Assembly: GCA_017421885.1 (NCBI GenBank) | Contig: JAFOHJ010000331.1 | Span: forward strand, 1 to 8,708 | Length of the DNA stretch: 8,708 nucleotides | DNA from: Clostridia bacterium | GTDB lineage: Bacteria > Bacillota_A > Clostridia > Oscillospirales > Butyricicoccaceae | Direction of reading: 5' to 3' | Shown here: piece by piece, positions 6,108-8,708 of the stretch | Numbering within the stretch: position 1 is the first letter of the stretch | How the letters are laid out: the number at the start of each line of letters is the position of its first letter | Program-made: the position numbers and the translations under genes | The notes under the pieces: model-generated | Database searches by the model: none | The model's input: only the letters and a program-made list of their open reading frames with translations | What the model was told of the DNA's origin: nothing

Positions 6108-6195
6108 ACAGGGGGGCTGGCATAGGCCGGCTGAGATCGGGATATAGTCTCGGGACCCTTAACCTGATCCGGATAATGCCGGCGTAGGAAGCTGT
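6108..6195 (+). promoter_or_regulatory. TPP riboswitch (THI element)
   Basis: The conserved THI-box blocks are present in order: CTGAGA at 6131-6136, ACCCTT at 6155-6160, CTGATCCGGATAATGCCGGC at 6164-6183 and GTAGGAA at 6184-6190. Stems I can draw: P1 ACAG (6108-6111) / CTGT (6192-6195); P2 G-run at 6111-6115 with CCC at 6156-6158; P3 GCTGGC (6116-6121) / GCCGGC (6126-6131), four-base loop; a small optional P3a-like hairpin CGGGA (6138-6142) / TCTCG (6148-6152); P4 CCT (6163-6165) / AGG (6186-6188); P5 CCGG (6169-6172) / CCGG (6179-6182). The element senses thiamine pyrophosphate. A terminator follows at 6216 and the next gene is a thiamine transporter, so TPP should switch thiT off by premature termination. 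Confidence 0.96.
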
Positions 6196-6215
6196 AGTAT
6201 AGTTATAGCTGTTTT

Positions 6216-6245
6216 GGCCGCAGGTTTATCCTGCGGCCTTTCTTA
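6216..6245 (+). terminator. Intrinsic terminator, expression platform of the TPP riboswitch
   Basis: A perfect nine-pair stem, GGCCGCAGG (6216-6224) with CCTGCGGCC (6230-6238), a TTTAT loop and a T-rich tail (TTTCTTATT from 6239). It lies between the aptamer and thiT and so is the off-switch. It is probably also the stop for transcripts entering from hprK. Confidence 0.93.
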
Positions 6246-6284
6246 TTGCCGAAGGGTACGGGAAATGAGAAAGGAGAAAACAAA

Positions 6285-6845
6285 ATGAACACACAGAAGA
6301 ACAGGGTCAGAATGCTTTCGGAAGGCGCATTGGTGGCGGCAATGGCCTATGTCCTGAGCTTTATCGAGATACCCATAGGGCTGATGTACGGCGGCTCTAT
6401 CGATTTTGTAATGATACCCATAATAATCTATGCGGTGCGCTGGGGAACCGCGCCGGGACTTATGGCCGGATTTGTTTTCGGAACGGTCAAGTTCTTTCTT
6501 TCGGGTGGTGTAGCCGTCAACTGGCAGTCGATGCTGCTCGACTATTCGCTGGCGTATATGTTTGTCGGTTTTGCCGGTCTTGTGAAAAATAAGCCCCAGC
6601 TCACATGGGTTTCGGCTCTTGTTGGATGTTTTGCGCGCTTTATTATCCATTTCATCAGCGGTGTCACCATATATAAGGAATATATGCCTCCCGTATTCAT
6701 GGGCTGGGAAATGGAATCTACTGTGGTTTATTCAATTCTTTATAACGGAAGCTATATGCTGCCCAGTTCTGTAATAGCTGTTGCCTGCTGCGTATTTCTT
6801 GGAAGAAGCCTGAGAAAGTATATCGCCGCAGCCGACCTTAAGTAA
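6285..6845 (+). CDS. thiT: ThiT, thiamine-specific substrate-binding subunit of an ECF transporter
   Basis: A 186-residue membrane protein with hydrophobic stretches at about 13-28, 40-50, 57-72, 86-100, 108-128 and 144-174, fitting the six-helix S-component fold. ThiT-like sequence includes LLDYSLAY (84-91), RFIIHFISG (118-126) with H122, a tryptophan at 141, and YNGSY (153-157). Aromatic, His and Asn residues in these positions line the thiamine pocket in characterised ThiT proteins; the mapping here is by eye. The start at 6285 has AAGGAG (6271-6276) eight bases upstream; a longer reading from TTG at 6246 would run through that site and is rejected. No ECF ATPases or EcfT are in the window, so it presumably shares a genome-wide ECF module. 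The TPP riboswitch directly upstream strongly supports thiamine as substrate. Confidence 0.93.
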   Translation: MNTQKNRVRMLSEGALVAAMAYVLSFIEIPIGLMYGGSIDFVMIPIIIYAVRWGTAPGLMAGFVFGTVKFFLSGGVAVNWQSMLLDYSLAYMFVGFAGLVKNKPQLTWVSALVGCFARFIIHFISGVTIYKEYMPPVFMGWEMESTVVYSILYNGSYMLPSSVIAVACCVFLGRSLRKYIAAADLK

Positions 6846-6857
6846 TGTCATATGATC

Positions 6858-6894
6858 CCCTCCCGGTGAATAGATATCATCAGGGAGGGTTTTT
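6858..6894 (+). terminator. Intrinsic terminator after thiT, 3' arm overlapping the ylmC ribosome binding site
   Basis: CCCTCCC (6858-6864) pairs with GGGAGGG (6883-6889). The stem continues inward as GGTGA (6865-6869) with TCATC (6877-6881), with A6882 bulged, and a seven-base loop; TTTTT follows at 6890-6894. The GGGAGGG arm is also the only good ribosome binding site for the ATG at 6897, seven bases on. Confidence 0.88.
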
Positions 6895-6896
6895 CT

Positions 6897-7178
6897 ATGA
6901 AAGGGATATGCAGGATCTATGAGTTTGGATATAAGGAAGTCATCGATCTTTCCGATGGCACAAGGCTGGGCTATATAAGTGATGTGGAGATAGATGTTGA
7001 CAGCGGTCAGGTCAGGGCGGCGGTTATTCCCGGAAGGCTCAGGCTGTTTGGACTGCTGGGCAGGGAAGAGGATAAGGTCATCCCATGGGAACATATCGAG
7101 AAGATAGGTGAGGATATAATTCTTGTGAGAACAAGAAAAAGGCAGATCCTCCCTGAGGCAGAAAAAGGGGCTGAATAG
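6897..7178 (+). CDS. ylmC: YlmC/YmxH-type PRC-barrel protein
   Basis: A 93-residue soluble protein matching the small YlmC/YmxH family of PRC-barrel proteins found in spore-forming Bacillota. The barrel shows as DLSDGTRLGYISDVEIDVDSG (starting at residue 17), then AAVIPG (41-46), FGLLG (51-55), an acidic-basic REEDK, and VIPWEHIEKIGEDIILV (61-77). The charged tail 78-93 is probably flexible. The family is associated with sporulation genomes, but no biochemical role is established that I can state. No convincing promoter lies just upstream, so expression probably depends on read-through from thiT past the terminator at 6858, or on a weak promoter within that gap. The stop codon lies in the loop of the next terminator. 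Confidence 0.85.
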   Translation: MKGICRIYEFGYKEVIDLSDGTRLGYISDVEIDVDSGQVRAAVIPGRLRLFGLLGREEDKVIPWEHIEKIGEDIILVRTRKRQILPEAEKGAE

Positions 7179-7189
7179 GCCCCTTTTTT
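7162..7189 (+). terminator. Intrinsic terminator overlapping the end of ylmC
   Basis: AAAAAGGGGC (7162-7171) pairs with GCCCCTTTTT (7179-7188) around a seven-base loop, TGAATAG, and the T-run continues to 7189. The 5' arm is coding sequence and the ylmC stop codon TAG (7176-7178) is in the loop. The flanking A and T runs could allow some function on the opposite strand too. Confidence 0.92.
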
Positions 7190-7202
7190 AATTTAAAGAC
7201 TT

Positions 7203-7234
7203 TTGATTTTGACTGTATAATGATATACTATAAT
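7203..7234 (+). promoter_or_regulatory. Probable promoter region of pxpAB, exact hexamers unclear
   Basis: Two perfect TATAAT hexamers (7216-7221 and 7229-7234) and two -35-like hexamers (TTGATT 7203-7208, TTGACT 7209-7214) are present, but no pair has ideal spacing: TTGACT to the second TATAAT is only 14 bases. A promoter is expected here because a terminator ends just upstream and pxpA needs one. Confidence 0.5.
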
Positions 7235-7292
7235 AAATATGGGCAAAAAGCCTTTATCGACAGTAAGTAAACCTGTAAGGAGGATCTATATT

Positions 7293-8075
7293 ATGTCTGA
7301 CATTCTGCGCATCGATCTTAACTGCGACCTTGGCGAAAGCTTTGGTACATACACTTTGGGAATGGACGAAGATGTCATTCCTCATGTTACTTCGGTCAAT
7401 ATTGCCTGTGGTTATCATGCCGGCGACCCCATCGTAATGGAAAAGACGGTCAGGATGGCTGTAAAGAACGGCACCGCCATAGGCGCACATCCAAGTTTTC
7501 CCGACCTCATGGGCTTTGGCCGCCGCGAGATGAAGCTTTCGCAGGATGAGGTTTATGCATATGTGAAATATCAGCTGGGAGCCCTTTATGCCTTTGTTAA
7601 GAGCTGCGGAGGCGAGATGCAGCATCTCAAGGCCCATGGCGCTCTCTACAATATGGCCGGCAAAGATATGTCGATGGCTCTTGGCCTCGCACGCGCCGTA
7701 AAGGACTTTGACAGCCAGATGCTTCTGCTCGGCCTTCCCGACAGCAAGATGGAAGAGGCGGCAGCAGAGGTGGGCATAGGATATGTCAGCGAGTTCTTTG
7801 CCGACCGTGCCTACAACGATGACGGCAGCCTTGTCAACCGCAAGCTGGAAGGCTCGGTCATCCACGACAGCGTTCTTGCTTGTGAGAGAGTTATCAGAAT
7901 GATCTCGAAGGGTGAGGTCGAGACCTACACAGGCGGCATTCTTGAGCTGGGCTGCAAGTCGGTATGCGTACATGGCGACAATAAGGCAGCCATCGAGTTC
8001 GTAAAGCAGATCCGCTCTGCTCTTTCGGAGGCAGGTGTTGAAGCGGCTAACATGAGAAAGGTGATGGAGGCATGA
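7293..8075 (+). CDS. pxpA: 5-oxoprolinase subunit A (LamB/YcsF family)
   Basis: A 260-residue protein of the LamB/YcsF family, now known as PxpA, the subunit that with PxpB and PxpC performs ATP-dependent opening of 5-oxoproline (pyroglutamate) to glutamate. Motifs: DLNCDLGESFG at 8-18, NIACGYHAGDP at 36-46, GAHPSFPDLMGFGRR at 64-78, HLKAHGALYN at 111-120 (commonly written HVKPHGALYN in the family), FFADRAYNDDG at 168-178 and VCVHGDN at 224-230. The start at 7293 is set by AAGGAGG at 7277-7283, nine bases upstream; a longer reading from ATG at 7239 would run through that site. Its stop overlaps the start of pxpB by ATGA, so the two are translationally coupled. Confidence 0.95.
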   Translation: MSDILRIDLNCDLGESFGTYTLGMDEDVIPHVTSVNIACGYHAGDPIVMEKTVRMAVKNGTAIGAHPSFPDLMGFGRREMKLSQDEVYAYVKYQLGALYAFVKSCGGEMQHLKAHGALYNMAGKDMSMALGLARAVKDFDSQMLLLGLPDSKMEEAAAEVGIGYVSEFFADRAYNDDGSLVNRKLEGSVIHDSVLACERVIRMISKGEVETYTGGILELGCKSVCVHGDNKAAIEFVKQIRSALSEAGVEAANMRKVMEA

Positions 8076-8708
8076 AAGGCGAAGTCAGATTCTGCGGCGA
8101 CCGCGCTGTCACCGTAGTCTTTGAACAGAAGATATCTCCCGAGGTAAATGCCGATGTCTGCGGCTTCACAGCACGTTTTTCCGAGCTTAACATGAGCGGT
8201 ATTATCGAGATAGTGCCCACCTACAGCGCCGTAACCATCCATTTTGATCCTATGGTGCTGGATGCGGAGATGCTGGTCGATTCCATCGAAAAGATACTCG
8301 ACGGCAGAGGCGGCGAGGCGCAGGCGGAGGGCGAAACGGTAGTCATTCCCGTTGTATATGGCGGTGAATACGGCCCCGACATCGACAATGTGTGTCAGCA
8401 CACAGGTCTTAGCCGCGAAGAGGTCATTGCAAGACACAGCGGCAGAGAATACCTTATATATATGCTGGGTTTTACACCGGGCTTCCCCTATATGGGAGGC
8501 ATGGATGAGAGCATAGCTACTCCCAGGCTCAAGACGCCCAGAACCGCCATACCGGCAGGTTCGGTAGGAATCGCGGGAGCGCAGACCGGAGTTTATCCCA
8601 TCCGGTCGCCCGGCGGCTGGCAGCTCATTGGAAGAACCCCCCTTAAGCTTTTTGATATGGACCGAGCCGATCCTTTCCTGCTCAGAGCAGGGCAGAAGGT
8701 TGTCTTCA
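8072..8708 (+). CDS. pxpB: 5-oxoprolinase subunit B (KipI-like), truncated by the window edge
   Basis: The 212 residues visible match the PxpB/KipI family: FCGDRAVTVVF near the start (7-17), a central VIPVVYGGEYGPD (91-103), MLGFTPGFPYMGGM (131-144) and PAGSVGIAGAQTG (161-173) leading to SPGGWQLIGRTP (179-190). Family members run to roughly 220-245 residues, so only a short C-terminal end is missing; no stop is reached. It starts at the ATGA overlap with pxpA (8072-8075), with AAAGGTG at about 8057-8063 as ribosome binding site. PxpB works with PxpA and PxpC in 5-oxoproline cleavage, and pxpC is expected just to the right. KipI of Bacillus subtilis, a relative, inhibits the sporulation kinase KinA; adjacency to pxpA favours the metabolic role here. 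Confidence 0.94.
   Translation, partial: MKGEVRFCGDRAVTVVFEQKISPEVNADVCGFTARFSELNMSGIIEIVPTYSAVTIHFDPMVLDAEMLVDSIEKILDGRGGEAQAEGETVVIPVVYGGEYGPDIDNVCQHTGLSREEVIARHSGREYLIYMLGFTPGFPYMGGMDESIATPRLKTPRTAIPAGSVGIAGAQTGVYPIRSPGGWQLIGRTPLKLFDMDRADPFLLRAGQKVVF

Noticed and set aside
8072..8708. KipI-type sporulation kinase inhibitor as the main role of the last gene
   Set aside because: The ATGA overlap with pxpA points to 5-oxoprolinase subunit B; a role in kinase control cannot be supported from this sequence.

Overview
This window reads as chromosomal housekeeping DNA from a bacterium of the phylum Bacillota, most likely class Clostridia. The lineage call is inference. It rests on Clostridia-like protein sequences, a der-plsY-gpsA order, zinc-ribbon (four-cysteine) forms of ribosomal proteins L32 and L28, HPr kinase/phosphorylase, a YlmC/YmxH-type PRC-barrel protein of the kind found in spore-forming lineages, near-consensus sigma-A promoters, strong AGGAGG ribosome binding sites and AT-rich gaps between moderately GC-rich genes. 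I see no phage, transposon, CRISPR, toxin-antitoxin or defence genes, and no rRNA or tRNA.

Layout. (1) 1-171, minus strand: the first 57 codons of an RluA-type pseudouridine synthase. (2) 172-539: a control region with two perfect consensus promoters. (3) 540-1333: yceD-rpmF, closed by a terminator. (4) 1368-4496: a promoter, a leader with a hairpin, then der, plsY and gpsA almost without gaps, and a terminator. (5) 4515-4854, minus strand: rpmB (L28) with its own promoter and terminator, convergent with gpsA. (6) 5036-6051: hprK with its own promoter but no terminator of its own. (7) 6061-6845: promoter, TPP riboswitch, intrinsic terminator and thiT. (8) 6858-7189: a second terminator whose 3' arm is also the ribosome binding site of ylmC, then ylmC, which ends inside a third terminator. 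(9) 7209-8708: pxpA and the first 212 codons of pxpB, overlapping by ATGA and cut by the window edge.

How the genes work together. yceD, rpmF, rpmB, der and the RluA homologue all serve ribosome assembly or rRNA modification. gpsA makes sn-glycerol 3-phosphate, which plsY acylates in the first committed step of phospholipid synthesis, so their adjacency is metabolic. hprK senses energy and carbon state through HPr. thiT is the thiamine-binding subunit of an ECF transporter under TPP feedback. pxpA and pxpB are two of the three subunits of 5-oxoprolinase, which recycles pyroglutamate to glutamate.

I found no convincing undescribed system. The parts worth a second look are RNA-level: a proposed antiterminator for the TPP riboswitch, the terminator that sequesters the ylmC ribosome binding site, the hprK-to-riboswitch junction without a terminator, and the double-promoter leader of yceD with its start-stop mini-ORF.
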